From the NCBI RefSeq assembly GCF_021483235.1, contig NZ_JAKEEC010000001.1, forward strand, positions 186,285 to 250,284: DNA of 64,000 nucleotides, written 5' to 3'. The position numbers and the translations under genes were made by a program. Below the pieces are notes generated by a model. That model had not been told where the DNA came from and ran no database searches. It worked only from the letters and a program-made list of their open reading frames with translations. This DNA is from Arthrobacter alkaliphilus. Its GTDB lineage: Bacteria > Actinomycetota > Actinomycetes > Actinomycetales > Micrococcaceae. This document shows, piece by piece, positions 28,870 through 37,517 of this stretch; position 1 is the stretch's first letter; every line of letters starts with the position of its first letter.

Positions 28870-31392
28870 ATGGCACTCCTGCTCTACCGCCTTGGCAAGT
28901 TCTCCTACCGTCACCGCTGGCTGGTGATCTCACTCTGGCTCGCCGTGCTCGTCGCCGTCGGCGGCTCCGCTGCGGCCTTCCACGGCACCATGTCCAACAA
29001 CTTCCAGATCCCCGGCACCGAAACCCAGCAGATGCTGGACAAGCTCAAGAAGGATCTCCCGGCCTCCTCGGGTGGTACCGCGGGAATCGTCTTCGAAGCC
29101 GGCGACGCCGGATTCAACCAAGCAGGCAAGGACGCCATCACGTCGGCCCTCGCCGAGTTGCAAAAACTGCCGGATGTACAGTCCACGGTCAACCCTTTCA
29201 CCACCCAAGCCGCCTTGGACAAAGCACCGTCCGATCTTGCTGCCGGGGAACAAAAAGCGGCCGCCGGGCAGGCAGAGCAGGACAAGGCCCGGGCCACCCT
29301 GGATGCCAGTGATGCTCAACTCAAGGCCGCCGAGCAGCAAATGGCTGCATCGGGCATGCCCGACGCGGCCATCCAGGCCCAACTCGCACCGCAAAAGGCC
29401 GAGCTGGCGGCCGGACGGCAGAAGCTCGAGGCCGGCCAGAAGCAAGCCGCGGACGGCGCCGCAGCCCTTGCCTTGGCCAAGCGCCAGGTGACCGCATCGC
29501 AAGGAATGCGCTTTGTCTCCACGGACGGCAAAGCGGCGATCGCCCAGGTCCAGTTCAAAACCTCCATCAACGGACTGACCCCCGCCGTCCGCCAGCAGGT
29601 CCAGGACATCGTCCACGGAGTCTCCTCGGCAGGTGTCACGGCCCTGGCCAGCAAGGAAATCACCGAAGACGTCTCCCAGATCTTTGGTGTCGCGGAAATC
29701 ATCGGCATCGCGGTTGCGGCGATCGCCCTCATCGTGATGCTGGGAACGCTCGTCGCCGCCGGTCTGCCGCTTCTGATGGCGATCATCGGCGTGGCCGTAG
29801 GCGTTGGCGGAACGTTCGCCCTTACCGGCGTCATCGACATGAGTTCCATTTCCCCGATGCTCGCGCTCATGCTGGGCCTCGCCGTCGGCATCGACTACTC
29901 CCTCTTCATCGTCAACCGGCACCGCGGGCAATTGCTTGCGGGAATGGACATGGAGGAATCAGTGGCACTTGCCACCGGCACCTCGGGCAACGCCGTCCTC
30001 TTCGCCGGCCTGACCGTCGTCATCGCGCTTGCCGCACTGGTGGTTCCAGGCCTGCCGTTCCTGGCAGTCATGGGCCTGTCGGCCGCCGCGACCGTGGCAA
30101 TCGCCGTCGTCGTCTCCTTGACCTTGACCCCCGCGGTCCTCTCGCTGGTGGGCCGCAAACTGATCTCGAAGCGGGCCTGGGCCAAGGCAGAGCGCCACAA
30201 CGCCGAACCGGACCACGCCTCGGCGGACCTCCTCGAGGACCAGCGGCGGAGCAGCCGTGGTTGGGCTGGACTCGTGACCCGGCATCCGGCGGTCTCCCTG
30301 CTCGCCGGGGTGGTGCTGCTCGGGATCCTGGCCCTGCCGGCATCACAGCTCCGCCTCGCCCTGCCCGACGGCGGTTCGGAACCGGTCGACTCTCAAGCGT
30401 TCAAGGCGTATGACCTCACCCGCAAGAGCTTCGGCGAGGGCATGACCGGTCCCATCGTGGTTGTCGGCACGTTCCCTGACGGGCTCAGCGACGATCAAGC
30501 CAAGACCAAGCAGTTCGACGTCGCGGACAAGCTGCGCAGCGTCGACAACGTCGTGGCGGCTGTCCCTGTGGCCCTCAGCCCTGATCACCGCACAGCCGTT
30601 TTCCAGGTCATCCCGAAGGACGGGCCCGCGAGTGCCAGCACCGTCCAAGTGGTCTCGGAACTGCGTGCGAAGGGTTCCGAAATCCAGCAGGCCACAGGTG
30701 CCACGATTGGCTTGACTGGGCAGACTGCTGGCAACATCGATGTCTCCGCCAAGCTCGGCGCCGCGTTGCCGCCGTACCTGGGGATCGTCGTCGGGCTCTC
30801 CCTGATCCTCCTCTTGCTGGTGTTCCGCTCGATCGTCGTCCCGCTGCTCGCCACCGGCGGCTTCCTGCTCTCCCTCGCGGCAGCGTTCGGCGCAGTGGTG
30901 GCTGTATACCAGTGGGGCTGGCTCGGGTCCGTGTTCGACGTCGCCAATCCCGGAGCGGTGCTGAGCTTCCTGCCGATCATCCTGATTGGGGTGCTGTTCG
31001 GCCTGGCCATGGACTATCAGGTGTTCATCACGTCGGGCATGCGTGAATCGTTCATGCACGGCGAAAACGCGAAGCTGGCGGTCCGAAGCGGCTTCAGCCA
31101 CGCCGCGGCTGTGGTCACGGCCGCCGCCATCATCATGGTCAGCGTGTTTTCCGGCTTCATCTTCAGCCACCTGACCATGGTCCGGCCTCTCGGTTTCGCG
31201 ATGGCGTTCGGCGTCCTCGTGGATGCGTTCGTGGTGCGGATGACCATTGTTCCGGCCGTGATGTACCTGTTGGGCGAGAAGGCCTGGTGGCTGCCGCGAT
31301 GGCTGTCCCGGGTACTGCCCGACGTCGACGTCGAGGGCGCCAACCTCGAGCGTACGACGACGGCGGGTGCGGCCAGGGAACTGGTCCACTAA
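28870..31392 (+). CDS. MMPL-family (RND-type) transporter
   Basis: An 840-residue inner-membrane protein. One transmembrane helix (WLVISLWLAVLVAVGGSAAA) precedes a periplasmic domain with a long coiled-coil-like Ala/Gln/Glu-rich segment (about residues 115-205: AAAGQAEQDKARATLDASDA, KLEAGQKQAADGAAALALAK). Then come two sets of membrane helices with the MMPL GxxxDY-type motifs: LAVGIDYSLFIVNRHR in the first half and GLAMDYQVFITSGMRE in the second. Members export lipids or drugs using the proton gradient. The upstream TetR gene suggests inducible efflux. Confidence 0.92.
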   Translation: MALLLYRLGKFSYRHRWLVISLWLAVLVAVGGSAAAFHGTMSNNFQIPGTETQQMLDKLKKDLPASSGGTAGIVFEAGDAGFNQAGKDAITSALAELQKLPDVQSTVNPFTTQAALDKAPSDLAAGEQKAAAGQAEQDKARATLDASDAQLKAAEQQMAASGMPDAAIQAQLAPQKAELAAGRQKLEAGQKQAADGAAALALAKRQVTASQGMRFVSTDGKAAIAQVQFKTSINGLTPAVRQQVQDIVHGVSSAGVTALASKEITEDVSQIFGVAEIIGIAVAAIALIVMLGTLVAAGLPLLMAIIGVAVGVGGTFALTGVIDMSSISPMLALMLGLAVGIDYSLFIVNRHRGQLLAGMDMEESVALATGTSGNAVLFAGLTVVIALAALVVPGLPFLAVMGLSAAATVAIAVVVSLTLTPAVLSLVGRKLISKRAWAKAERHNAEPDHASADLLEDQRRSSRGWAGLVTRHPAVSLLAGVVLLGILALPASQLRLALPDGGSEPVDSQAFKAYDLTRKSFGEGMTGPIVVVGTFPDGLSDDQAKTKQFDVADKLRSVDNVVAAVPVALSPDHRTAVFQVIPKDGPASASTVQVVSELRAKGSEIQQATGATIGLTGQTAGNIDVSAKLGAALPPYLGIVVGLSLILLLLVFRSIVVPLLATGGFLLSLAAAFGAVVAVYQWGWLGSVFDVANPGAVLSFLPIILIGVLFGLAMDYQVFITSGMRESFMHGENAKLAVRSGFSHAAAVVTAAAIIMVSVFSGFIFSHLTMVRPLGFAMAFGVLVDAFVVRMTIVPAVMYLLGEKAWWLPRWLSRVLPDVDVEGANLERTTTAGAARELVH

Positions 31393-31410
31393 GCGCCTGG
31401 TTGCCTTTCA

Positions 31411-31446
31411 GCGGGCGTCGGTTCTGTGCTCAGAACCGACGCCCGC
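31411..31446 (+). terminator. 16-bp hairpin after the MMPL gene
   Basis: GCGGGCGTCGGTTCTG and its reverse complement (31431-31446) form a perfect stem with loop TGCT, 18 nt after the MMPL stop. No T-run follows. Its right arm merges into the first unit of repeat array 3. Confidence 0.65.
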
Positions 31447-31650
31447 TCACCTTTGACCCGCTTTCCCCGACGCCCAATCACCTTTGACCCGCTTTTCCCC
31501 GACGCCCGGTCACCTTTGACCCGCTTTTCCCCGACGCCCGTTCACCTGCGGGCCGGGTGCCCGCAGGATCTGGACGGGCGTCCGGCCCGGCGCCGCCATA
31601 GGTGACCGGGCGTCCGGCCAGGAACCGCCAAACGTGACCGGGCGTCTGAA
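31438..31650. repeat. 32-bp periodic repeat array 3, two opposed halves
   Basis: GACGCCC begins units at 31438, 31469, 31501 and 31533 (spacing 31, 32, 32), each with TCACCTTTGACCCGC. After a small hairpin (31545-31567, CCTGCGGGC/GCCCGCAGG) the same core appears in reverse orientation, CGGGCGTC, aligned at 31575, 31607 and 31639, again every 32 bp. It fills the 285-bp gap between the MMPL and maf genes. Confidence 0.9.
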
Positions 31651-31665
31651 GAAGGCGCTGCGTAC

Positions 31666-31671
31666 TACGCT
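31666..31671 (+). promoter_or_regulatory. Candidate -10 box for a leaderless maf transcript
   Basis: TACGCT ends 6 nt before GTG 31678, immediately after repeat array 3; no Shine-Dalgarno sequence. Confidence 0.4.
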
Positions 31672-31677
31672 TGAGCC

Positions 31678-32349
31678 GTGACCCGATTGATCCTGGCCTC
31701 CCAGTCCCCCGCCCGCACCAAGCTCCTCAAGGAGGCCGGCATCCACCATGAAGTGCTGGTCTCGGACGTGGACGAGGACGCCGTGCAGGCCCGGTACGGC
31801 GTGACCGATGCGCACGACACCGCGCTCCTCCTGGCCCGTGCCAAGGCCGAAGCCGTCGCATCATTGCCCGACGCCGACGGTGCCTTGGTGATCGGCTGCG
31901 ACTCCGTCTTCGAGTTCGACGGCGAGTCCCACGGCAAGCCGTATACGGAGGACGTGGCCAAGGAACGGATGCTGCGCATGAGCGGTTCCAAGGGTGTCCT
32001 CCACACCGGGCATTGGCTGGTGGACTGCCGCGAAACCGCCGCGGACGTGAGCGACGGCGGGACGGCCGCCGGTACCGGAGCCACAGTCGGTGCGGTGTCC
32101 AGCGCGGAAGTCCACTTTGAGCAAATGAGCGAGGCGGACATCGACGCCTACATCGCCACGGGCGAACCCTTGCACTGCGCCGGTTCGTTCACGATCGACG
32201 GCTTGGGCGGGGCCTTCATCCGCAAGGTCGACGGCGACCCGCACGCCGTCGTCGGGCTCTCCATCTCGACCCTCCGCGAACTGCTGGGCCACGCGAACGT
32301 CAGCATCACCGAGCTTTGGAACCCGGACGGCTCCACGACGTCGGTGTGA
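31678..32349 (+). CDS. maf: Maf-family nucleotide pyrophosphatase
   Basis: A 223-residue house-cleaning enzyme that hydrolyses non-canonical or modified NTPs. The N-terminal LILASQSPARTKLLKEAGI (4-22) and VIGCDSVFEFDG (catalytic Asp region) are typical; the CAGSFTIDGLGGAFI segment closes the fold. A Gly/Ala-rich insertion (about residues 122-139) is unusual but common in actinobacterial Maf. GTG start. Lies between acyl-CoA carboxylase genes as in mycobacteria. Confidence 0.9.
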   Translation: MTRLILASQSPARTKLLKEAGIHHEVLVSDVDEDAVQARYGVTDAHDTALLLARAKAEAVASLPDADGALVIGCDSVFEFDGESHGKPYTEDVAKERMLRMSGSKGVLHTGHWLVDCRETAADVSDGGTAAGTGATVGAVSSAEVHFEQMSEADIDAYIATGEPLHCAGSFTIDGLGGAFIRKVDGDPHAVVGLSISTLRELLGHANVSITELWNPDGSTTSV

Positions 32350-32458
32350 TTTGTAGCAACCCTACAAAGTCGGGCCGCTTCACACACGGAATCCCCCATC
32401 AATATGGGCGGAACCCTCAAAATCACGCTAGGCTCCCTGAAGGACAGAAGGAGTCAAC

Positions 32459-34267
32459 TTGTCAGCTAATCCGGCGCAGCCCATTTCCAGCCCTCTCACC
32501 AAGGTCTTGATCGCCAACCGAGGCGAAATCGCGGTCCGCATTATCCGCGCAGCCCGGGACGAAGGCATCGCCTCCGTGGCCGTCTATGCAGACCCCGACC
32601 GTGACGCCCTGCACGTTCGGCTGGCAGATGAGGCCTATGCGCTGGGTGGCAATACGGCCGCTGAGTCGTACCTCGTGATGGACAAGTTGATTGAGGTCGC
32701 AAAGCAGTCGGGTGCGGACGCCATCCACCCCGGTTATGGCTTCCTCGCGGAAAACGCTCAGTTCGCCGAGAAGGTCATTGACGCTGGCATCACCTGGATC
32801 GGCCCGTCGCCGCAAGCCATCTCCGCCTTGGGCGACAAGGTGCAGGCGCGCCACATCGCCGAAAAGGTAGGCGCTCCCCTGGTCCCCGGCACGGCCGACC
32901 CCGTGGAGTCCGCTGACGAGATCCTGGCCTTCGCGAAGGAATTCGGACTCCCGATCGCCATCAAGGCCGCCTACGGTGGCGGCGGCCGCGGCATCAAGGT
33001 TGCCCGCACCATCGAGGAAATCCCTGAGCTTTTCGAGTCCGCAGTGCGCGAGGCCATTGCCGCCTTCGGCCGCGGCGAGTGCTTCATCGAGCGCTTCCTG
33101 GATTCCCCGCGCCACGTCGAGACCCAGTGCCTGGCCGACGCGTATGGAAACGTCGTCGTGGTCTCCACGCGCGACTGCTCCCTTCAGCGCCGCAACCAGA
33201 AACTCGTCGAGGAAGCCCCCGCGCCGTTCCTGACCCCGGAGCAGAACGAACGGCTCTACGAGTCCTCCAAGGCCATCCTGAAAGAAGCCGGTTACCTCGG
33301 CGCGGGTACGTGCGAATTCCTGGTAGGCCAGGACGGCATCATCTCCTTCCTCGAAGTCAATACCCGCCTCCAGGTGGAGCACTGCGTTTCGGAGGAAGTC
33401 ACGGGCATCGACCTTGTGCGCGAGCAGTTCCGCATCGCCCGAGGCGAGAAACTCGGCTACGGCGATCCCGAGGTCCGCGGCCACTCCTTCGAATTCCGGA
33501 TCACCGGCGAAGACCCGGGACGCAACTTCATGCCCGCCCCGGGAACCATCACCACCCTGAAGAACCCGACGGGTCCTGGCGTCCGGGTCGACTCCGGCGT
33601 CGAGCAGGGCGACGTCATCAGCGGGAACTTCGATTCCATGCTGTCCAAGCTCATCGTCACGGGCGCCACCCGCGAACAGGCACTGCAGCGTTCCCGCCGT
33701 GCGCTTGAGGAAATGGTGGTTGAAGGCATCCCTACCGTCATTCCTTTCGACCTCGCAGTAGTGACCGATCCCGCTTTCGCTCCGGCCGAAGGCCCGTTCA
33801 GGGTGCACACGCGCTGGATTGAGACCGAGTTCGTCAACGACGTCCCCGCGTGGACGCCTACAGGGGCAGGGACAGAAGCCCCCGACGCCGGTGAGCGCCA
33901 GCGCGTCGTCGTCGAGGTTGGCGGCAAGCGGCTGGAAGTCGTGCTTCCCGCGACTCTTGGCTCTGTCGCTTCGGTGGCCGGTGCCGGTGCCAAGGGCGCC
34001 AAGGTCAAGAAGCGTTCCCGCTCGGCGGGCGCCAGTGCTGCCGTAGCGGGCGGCAACGCCCTCACGTCACCGATGCAGGGCACCATCGTCAAGGTGGCGG
34101 TGGCCGACGGCGATGTGGTCGCCGAGGGTGACCTGATCGTGGTCCTCGAAGCCATGAAGATGGAACAGCCGCTTACCGCTCACAAGGCCGGAACCATCCA
34201 CGGATTGGTGGCCAACGCCGGCGAGACCGTTTCTGCCGGTGCCGTGATCGCGACGATCGAAGACTGA
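32459..34267 (+). CDS. Acyl-CoA carboxylase alpha subunit (biotin carboxylase + biotin carrier)
   Basis: A 602-residue fusion of biotin carboxylase (about 1-460) and BCCP. Motifs are [20 protein letters not shown], the ATP-grasp glycine loop [23 protein letters not shown] and, at the C-terminus, the biotinylation site EAMKMEQ (Lys567). A basic linker ([10 protein letters not shown]) separates the domains. It forms the carboxylase with the beta and epsilon subunits at 24064-25889, and BirA at 22014 should biotinylate it. The start is TTG 32459, decided by a strong AGAAGGAG 7 nt upstream. Confidence 0.95.
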   Translation: MSANPAQPISSPLTKVLIANRGEIAVRIIRAARDEGIASVAVYADPDRDALHVRLADEAYALGGNTAAESYLVMDKLIEVAKQSGADAIHPGYGFLAENAQFAEKVIDAGITWIGPSPQAISALGDKVQARHIAEKVGAPLVPGTADPVESADEILAFAKEFGLPIAIKAAYGGGGRGIKVARTIEEIPELFESAVREAIAAFGRGECFIERFLDSPRHVETQCLADAYGNVVVVSTRDCSLQRRNQKLVEEAPAPFLTPEQNERLYESSKAILKEAGYLGAGTCEFLVGQDGIISFLEVNTRLQVEHCVSEEVTGIDLVREQFRIARGEKLGYGDPEVRGHSFEFRITGEDPGRNFMPAPGTITTLKNPTGPGVRVDSGVEQGDVISGNFDSMLSKLIVTGATREQALQRSRRALEEMVVEGIPTVIPFDLAVVTDPAFAPAEGPFRVHTRWIETEFVNDVPAWTPTGAGTEAPDAGERQRVVVEVGGKRLEVVLPATLGSVASVAGAGAKGAKVKKRSRSAGASAAVAGGNALTSPMQGTIVKVAVADGDVVAEGDLIVVLEAMKMEQPLTAHKAGTIHGLVANAGETVSAGAVIATIED

Positions 34268-34328
34268 TCCCCACTGCCTCCCTAGCCTCGCTTCGCTCGG
34301 CCAGGGAACCCGGGCAGCGTGGGCCCAC
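34268..34328 (+). repeat. 61-bp dispersed 3'-flanking element, copy 2
   Basis: Begins on the base after the stop codon of the alpha-subunit gene and is 56/61 identical (inverted) to 8815-8875. Relative to the preceding gene it has the same orientation as copy 1. It is followed at once by a strong terminator hairpin. Confidence 0.85.
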
Positions 34329-34330
34329 TT

Positions 34331-34376
34331 AAACAACTTCGGCCCCGCACCAAGGTGCGGGGCCGAAGTCGTTTAA
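34331..34376. terminator. Bidirectional terminator between acyl-CoA carboxylase alpha and MHS symporter
   Basis: A perfect 16-bp stem (34336-34351 with 34354-34369, core CGGCCCCGCACC) and loop AA is extended by AAAC/GTTT, giving A- and T-rich flanks on both sides. It serves two convergent genes. Confidence 0.85.
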
Positions 34377-34397
34377 TCCGTGATGCTTAAGCCGTGG

Positions 34398-35819
34398 TCA
34401 GGCTACGTTGTTCTCGTAGTCCGTGTCCTTGGTTTCCTTGGTCAGGAACAGTGCCACGAGCGTCAGCACCGCCATGGCGCTCAGGTAGACGCCGACGAGG
34501 ACCGTGCTGCCCTTGGCCAGTTCCCAGAGCCACACCGCGATGAACGGAGCAACAGCCGCGCCAAGAATGCTGGACAGGTTGTAGCTGACTGCGGAACCCG
34601 TGTACCGGACGTTCGTGGGGAACAGCTCCGGGAGCAGCGCACCCATGGGTCCGAAGGTCAGGCCCATCAGCGTGAAGCCGATGATCAGCAAGGCCATCGT
34701 CCCGACAAATCCGCCGCTGAACAGGGGTACGAACAACAGGCCGAACACGAAGATCCCTGCCGTCACAGCGAGGAGCATCTTGCGGCGGCCAAACCTTTCG
34801 GCCAACGGACCCGCCACGAGCGTGAAGATACCGAAGAAGACGACGCCGGCAATCAGCATCCAGAGGAAGTCGTTGCGTGAGAAGCCCAAGCCCGGGACGA
34901 ATGCAGCGGCTGCCGCATCGGTCATGGGCTTTCCGGCCTTCACCGCTGCTGCCTGGGCGCCTGCCAGCGTTGGTTTGGTGCCGTAGGTCAGCGTGAACGT
35001 GGTCATCAAGTAGAACAGCACGTAGGTCGCGAGCATGATGAAGGTTCCCAGGATCAGCGGGCGCCAGCTTGTCTTGAAGACCCGGCCGATGGGCAGCTTG
35101 GCCACTTCGTTCGACTCCAGGACCTTGGTGAAGGCCGGCGTTTCGATGAGCTTGAGGCGCACGTACAGGCCGAGGATGACCATGACTGCGCTGAGCAGGA
35201 ACGGCACCCGCCAGCCCCACGCGGCGAAGGCGTCCGGGGTCAGGGTGTAGCTGAAGACGAGGAAGATGATGTTCGCCAGGATGAACCCGATCGGCGCACC
35301 CAGCTGCGGGAACGTTCCGTAGACCGCGCGCTTGTTGGCCGGGGCGTTCTCCGTTGCAAGCAAGGCGGCACCGCTCCACTCACCACCGAGCGCCAGGCCC
35401 TGGGCAAAGCGCAGGACCACCAGCAAGGTGGGGGCCAGGAAGCTCCACCCCGGCACCTGCGCCGTTGGGAGGCAGCCGATCAGGAACGTGGCAATACCCA
35501 TGGTCAGCAGTGAGGCAACAAGCGTTCCCTTGCGGCCGAACTTGTCACCGAAGTGCCCGAAAACGATCGAACCGAGCGGCCGGGCAACGAAAGCGACACC
35601 GAACACCGCGAAGGAGCTCAAGAGCTGGGTTGTCTCGTCCGCCGTCGGGAAGAAGAGTTTGGGAAACACGAGCACGGCCGCCGTGGCGTAGACGTAGAAG
35701 TCGTAGAACTCGATGGACGTGCCGATGAGGCTCGCGAAGATCACCCGTCCGCGCGAATTAACCGGCTGATTTCCCAGCCCGGCTGACCCGCTTTCCGTGG
35801 ATGCAGCGATGGAAGACAT
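34398..35819 (-). CDS. MFS transporter, metabolite:H+ symporter (MHS) family
   Basis: A 473-residue, 12-helix permease of the ProP/ShiA/KgtP-type MHS group. Family signs are GTSIEFYDFYVYATAAVLVF in helix 1, HFGDKFGRKGTL between helices 2 and 3, LRFAQGLALGGEWSGAALLA in helix 4, and a second loop ERFGRRKMLL. These import organic acids, betaines or shikimate with protons. ATG 35817-35819 is used; a GTG 21 nt upstream is open but without better support. Diverges from the nitrate operon across two palindromes. Confidence 0.88.
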   Translation of the reverse strand: MSSIAASTESGSAGLGNQPVNSRGRVIFASLIGTSIEFYDFYVYATAAVLVFPKLFFPTADETTQLLSSFAVFGVAFVARPLGSIVFGHFGDKFGRKGTLVASLLTMGIATFLIGCLPTAQVPGWSFLAPTLLVVLRFAQGLALGGEWSGAALLATENAPANKRAVYGTFPQLGAPIGFILANIIFLVFSYTLTPDAFAAWGWRVPFLLSAVMVILGLYVRLKLIETPAFTKVLESNEVAKLPIGRVFKTSWRPLILGTFIMLATYVLFYLMTTFTLTYGTKPTLAGAQAAAVKAGKPMTDAAAAAFVPGLGFSRNDFLWMLIAGVVFFGIFTLVAGPLAERFGRRKMLLAVTAGIFVFGLLFVPLFSGGFVGTMALLIIGFTLMGLTFGPMGALLPELFPTNVRYTGSAVSYNLSSILGAAVAPFIAVWLWELAKGSTVLVGVYLSAMAVLTLVALFLTKETKDTDYENNVA

Positions 35820-35874
35820 GTAGTGGATGCTTTCGTTCACGCCGGCCCGGCGTCGCTGAGCCTGCCGGCAAAGA

Positions 35875-35892
35875 TTATTGAGAGTTCAATAA
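35875..35892. promoter_or_regulatory. Palindrome 1 in the MHS/narK intergenic region
   Basis: TTATTGA-gagt-TCAATAA, 7-bp arms with a 4-nt centre, in an AT-rich patch 56 nt before the MHS symporter start. Probably an operator for that gene. The 290-bp gap 35820-36109 contains no credible gene. Confidence 0.45.
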
Positions 35893-35913
35893 TAGTTCGC
35901 GCTATCCAGCAAA

Positions 35914-35929
35914 TGGACAATCTTGTCCA
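35914..35929. promoter_or_regulatory. Palindrome 2 in the MHS/narK intergenic region
   Basis: TGGACAA-tc-TTGTCCA, 7-bp arms with a 2-nt centre, followed by CATGCGGAC, which repeats part of the half-site. It resembles a GntR-type dyad. It lies closer to the MHS gene (95 nt) than to narK (180 nt). Confidence 0.45.
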
Positions 35930-36109
35930 ACATGCGGACGCTCGGGAAAGTCTCAACCCGTGGGCCTCGCGACAACAACCTCACCATCGCCTCACTCCGT
36001 GGTGACTACCTCGGATAGGCAAACGTCACAGCACGTTTACAAGCGGCGACGGTCCGCGAAACGCGGCGTCCCTACCGTGGAAGCACAACGTCCCCAAAGG
36101 AGGCACTCC

Positions 36110-37516
36110 GTGACAGTTGACCCAAGCACCGAAATCCTCACCAAACAGCAGGCTCCCGCAGCCCCCGCCCCCGAACTGGAACACCGTCCCGGCCGCTGGA
36201 TTGCCAACTGGGATGCGGAGAACAAGGAGCAGTGGGAAGCGTCCGGCCGTTCCATCGCCAAGCGCAACCTGTACTGGTCCATCTTCGCCGAATTCCTCGG
36301 CTTCGTCGTCTGGCAGCTCTGGTCGATCGTGGTGGTCCAGCTCCCCGCCGCAGGGTTCAAGTTCGACACCAACCAGATCTTCTGGCTCATCTCCATGCCG
36401 AGCCTGGTCGGCGCCACCCTTCGCATCCCGTATACCTTCATGGTTCCGAGGTTCGGCGGCCGCAACTGGACGATCGTCTCGGCACTCCTGCTCCTGATCC
36501 CCACCGCCGGACTCGCCGTGTGCGTCTCGAACCCCGGCACCCCCTTCGGCCTCATGCTGCTGGTAGCCGCCCTCGCGGGTTTCGGCGGCGGCAACTTCGC
36601 CAGCTCCATGGCGAACATCACCTTCTTTTACCCGGCCCGCGAAAAAGGCTGGGCGCTGGGACTGAATGCCGCCGGCGGAAACCTCGGTGCCGCCGTCGCG
36701 CAGCTCGTCGTGCCGATCGCCGTAACCCTGCTCGCCGCCGGAACCGTCAACCTGCCCATGGCCGGCCTCATCTGGATCCCCCTCATCCTCGTGGCCGCGT
36801 TCGGTGCATGGAAGTACATGAACAACCTCAGCAGCGCCAAAGGTGACATCGCAGGCTCCATCGCCGCACTGAAGGAACCGCACCTGTGGATCATGGCCTT
36901 CCTGTACATCGGCACCTTCGGCTCGTTCATCGGCTTCTCCGGAGTCTTCCCCAAACTCATCAAGGACTACTTCCCGGCTTTCTCCTCCATGCACATCGGC
37001 GCGGTTGTCCTCTCGCTCGCCTTCCTCGGCCCGCTGGTCGGTTCCCTCGCCCGTCCCTACGGCGGGCGCATGGCTGACCGCATGGGCGGAGCCCGGATGA
37101 CCGTCACGGCGTTCGCAGCGATGGCCATCATCACTTTGACCATGATCTGGACCCTCCCGCTCAAGAACTTCTGGCTCTTCCTGGTCCTGTTCCTGTTCCT
37201 CTTCACGGCAAGCGGCTTCGGAAACGGCGCCACCTACCGCATGATCCCGGTCATCTTCGCAACGTCCAGCCGGGCAGCCCGCTCCGGTGCGAGCGCCGCC
37301 AGCACGGCACGCCTCGCGGCATCGTCCCTCGGCCTGATCTCGGCGATCGGCGCTTACGGCGGATTTGTCATCCCCCAGGTGCTCAACGCATCCAGCGCCT
37401 CCGGTTCCTACACCCCCGCGTTCTATGGCTTCGTCGGCGCCTACGTGCTGATGCTCATCGTCTGCTGGGCCTGCTACCTCCGGAAGGCCAACCACAACGC
37501 GATGGGACACATCTAA
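36110..37516 (+). CDS. narK: NarK/NasA-family nitrate/nitrite MFS transporter
   Basis: A 468-residue, 12-helix permease. The nitrate-signature glycine-rich segments are GFGGGNFASSMANITFFYPA (about 157-176) and, just after it, NAAGGNLGAAVAQ. The long N-terminal tail (RWIANWDAENKEQWEASGR) is typical of actinobacterial NarK. The GTG at 36110 is fixed by a near-perfect AAAGGAGG about 7 nt upstream; the open frame back to 35960 is rejected. It is the first gene of an operon with nitrate reductase, whose ATG follows its stop by 1 nt, so it should import nitrate for assimilation. Confidence 0.93.
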   Translation: MTVDPSTEILTKQQAPAAPAPELEHRPGRWIANWDAENKEQWEASGRSIAKRNLYWSIFAEFLGFVVWQLWSIVVVQLPAAGFKFDTNQIFWLISMPSLVGATLRIPYTFMVPRFGGRNWTIVSALLLLIPTAGLAVCVSNPGTPFGLMLLVAALAGFGGGNFASSMANITFFYPAREKGWALGLNAAGGNLGAAVAQLVVPIAVTLLAAGTVNLPMAGLIWIPLILVAAFGAWKYMNNLSSAKGDIAGSIAALKEPHLWIMAFLYIGTFGSFIGFSGVFPKLIKDYFPAFSSMHIGAVVLSLAFLGPLVGSLARPYGGRMADRMGGARMTVTAFAAMAIITLTMIWTLPLKNFWLFLVLFLFLFTASGFGNGATYRMIPVIFATSSRAARSGASAASTARLAASSLGLISAIGAYGGFVIPQVLNASSASGSYTPAFYGFVGAYVLMLIVCWACYLRKANHNAMGHI

Positions 37517-37517
37517 C

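Noticed and set aside
36002..36040. GlnR site before narK
   Set aside because: GTGAC and GTCAC half-sites occur, but spacing (23 bp) breaks the 11-bp rhythm and the GAAAC partners are poor.
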